A DNA stretch of 5,782 nt. It comes from Bacteroidia bacterium (GTDB lineage Bacteria; Bacteroidota; Bacteroidia; Bacteroidales; VadinHA17). Position 1 is the stretch's first letter; the number at the start of each line of letters is the position of its first letter. Positions 4,655 through 5,782 of the stretch are shown piece after piece. The translations under genes and the position numbers were made by a program. Where the stretch lies: positions 1 through 5,782 of the forward strand of contig JAPLEC010000410.1 of the NCBI GenBank assembly GCA_026391515.1. The letters are read 5' to 3'. The notes beneath the pieces were generated by a model. The model worked only from the letters and a program-made list of their open reading frames with translations. It had not been told where the DNA came from and searched no databases.

Positions 4655-5782
4655 ATGAAAAAATTTAAAAGATATCTCATTACTTCTGCGTTGCCATACG
4701 CAAATGGCCCGCTTCATATAGGTCATCTGGCCGGAGTTTATGTGCCTTCCGATATTTATACAAGGTACCTGAGAATGAAGGAAGAAGATGTGATATCGAT
4801 CTGCGGTTCTGATGAGCATGGTGTACCGATTACACTTAAAGCACGTAATGAGGGAGTCACTCCGCAGGAGATAGTCGACAGGTATCATGCAATAAATAAA
4901 AAAGCCTTCGAAGATTTCGGAATTGCTTTTGATATTTATTCACGTACATCCAATAAAGTGCATTATGAAACTGCTTCAGAATTTTTTCTGAAGCTTTACA
5001 ATAAAGGTGAATTCACTGAAAAAACTTCAGAACAATATTACGATGAAGAGGCCGGCTGTTTTCTTGCCGACCGCTACATAATGGGAACATGTCCTCATTG
5101 TGGTAATGAAAGCGCCTATGGCGATCAGTGTGAAAAGTGCGGAACATCATTAAGCCCTTCTGATCTCATTAATCCCCATTCAACAATCAGCGGCAGCAAA
5201 CCTGTTTTGAAAGAGACGCTTCACTGGTATCTTCCTCTCGACAAATACGAACCATGGCTTAAAAAATGGATCCTCGAAGATCATAAAGAATGGAAGACGA
5301 ATGTTTACGGACAGTGCAAATCGTGGCTCGACCAGGGATTGCAGCCCAGGGCAGTAAGCCGTGATCTCGACTGGGGAGTACCTGTACCTTTAAAAGGTGC
5401 CAGAGGTAAGGTTCTTTATGTATGGTTTGATGCTCCGATTGGATATATATCTGCCACAAAGGAGCTTACACCTCACTGGGAAAAATACTGGAAAGACAAG
5501 GATACGAAGATGGTTCATTTCATCGGAAAGGATAATATTGTTTTCCATTGCATTATTTTCCCGGCAATGCTAAATGCCGAAGGAAGTTTCATACTTCCGG
5601 ATAATGTCCCTGCCAATGAATTCCTGAATCTCGAGAACGATAAGATCTCCACTTCAAGGAACTGGGCTGTCTGGCTCCATGAATATCTTATTGATTTCCC
5701 CGGCAAGCAGGATGTTCTAAGATATTCACTGTGTGCCAGTGCACCTGAGACCAAGGACAATGATTTTACATGGAAAGAATTT
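4655..5782 (+). CDS. metG: Methionyl-tRNA synthetase, N-terminal 376 residues (cut by window end)
   Basis: The open frame from ATG 4655 runs to the last base without a stop; full-length Bacteroidota MetG is about 680 residues, so the catalytic domain is present and most of the anticodon-binding part is missing. The enzyme charges tRNA-Met with methionine in the cytoplasm. Visible: the class I HIGH motif (HIGH, 21-24) after ITSALPYANG, the GSDEHG stretch (51-56), a zinc knuckle with Cys146, Cys149, Cys159 and Cys162, the DLDWGVPVP block (237-245), WFDAPIGYIS (257-266), and the KMSKS-equivalent KISTSRN (330-336). The last differs from the textbook motif but is the normal Bacteroidota form. The start is firm because homology begins within the first residues (KKFKRYLITSALPYANG) and the promoter ends about 20 bases upstream. 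The leader (ATGTTACAGCA) shows no Shine-Dalgarno sequence. The truncation is an artefact of the window, not of the gene. Confidence 0.96.
   Translation, partial: MKKFKRYLITSALPYANGPLHIGHLAGVYVPSDIYTRYLRMKEEDVISICGSDEHGVPITLKARNEGVTPQEIVDRYHAINKKAFEDFGIAFDIYSRTSNKVHYETASEFFLKLYNKGEFTEKTSEQYYDEEAGCFLADRYIMGTCPHCGNESAYGDQCEKCGTSLSPSDLINPHSTISGSKPVLKETLHWYLPLDKYEPWLKKWILEDHKEWKTNVYGQCKSWLDQGLQPRAVSRDLDWGVPVPLKGARGKVLYVWFDAPIGYISATKELTPHWEKYWKDKDTKMVHFIGKDNIVFHCIIFPAMLNAEGSFILPDNVPANEFLNLENDKISTSRNWAVWLHEYLIDFPGKQDVLRYSLCASAPETKDNDFTWKEF

Noticed and set aside
4984..5000. Loss of the KMSKS motif or frameshift in metG
   Set aside because: The frame is open throughout and KISTSRN (residues 330-336, near base 5642) is the usual form in Bacteroidota MetG, so the gene looks functional.

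Overview
The window reads as ordinary chromosomal DNA from a Bacteroidota bacterium. Evidence: a full-length PorX (response regulator fused to a PglZ/alkaline-phosphatase-like domain, a hallmark of type IX secretion control in this phylum); an alanine dehydrogenase of about 400 residues with the N-terminal extension typical of Bacteroidota; a methionyl-tRNA synthetase whose KMSKS loop reads KISTSRN, as in Bacteroides relatives; A-rich leaders without clear Shine-Dalgarno sequences; and promoters fitting the Bacteroidota TTTG / TAnnTTTG pattern. Base composition is AT-rich. The order or family cannot be fixed from this sequence.

Layout: bases 1-65 are a short leader with a GC-rich hairpin. porX (66-1619, +) is followed by a 218-base gap holding a ~96-base palindromic repeat built from four related units, then an AT-rich perfect inverted repeat that includes the tsaE start codon. 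tsaE (1838-2251, +) is followed by a good promoter and then ald (2318-3538, +). ldcA (3542-4456, -) converges on ald with only 3 bases between the stop codons. A ~198-base divergent intergenic region (4457-4654) holds a GC-rich dispersed-type palindromic repeat and the promoters of ldcA and metG. metG (4655 onward, +) runs off the right end after 376 codons.

Functionally: PorX is a signalling protein (secretion and envelope control), TsaE and MetG serve translation (t6A tRNA modification, methionyl-tRNA charging), Ald-like protein concerns alanine/pyruvate metabolism, and LdcA trims recycled murein tetrapeptides. The porX-tsaE-ald order is, from memory, recurrent in Bacteroidota; the right-hand genes look like independent transcription units.

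I see no new multi-gene system. The points most worth checking are the substituted catalytic and nucleotide-binding positions in the Ald-like protein, the metG -33 promoter box lying inside a repeat arm, the hairpin over the tsaE start codon, and the two palindromic repeats.
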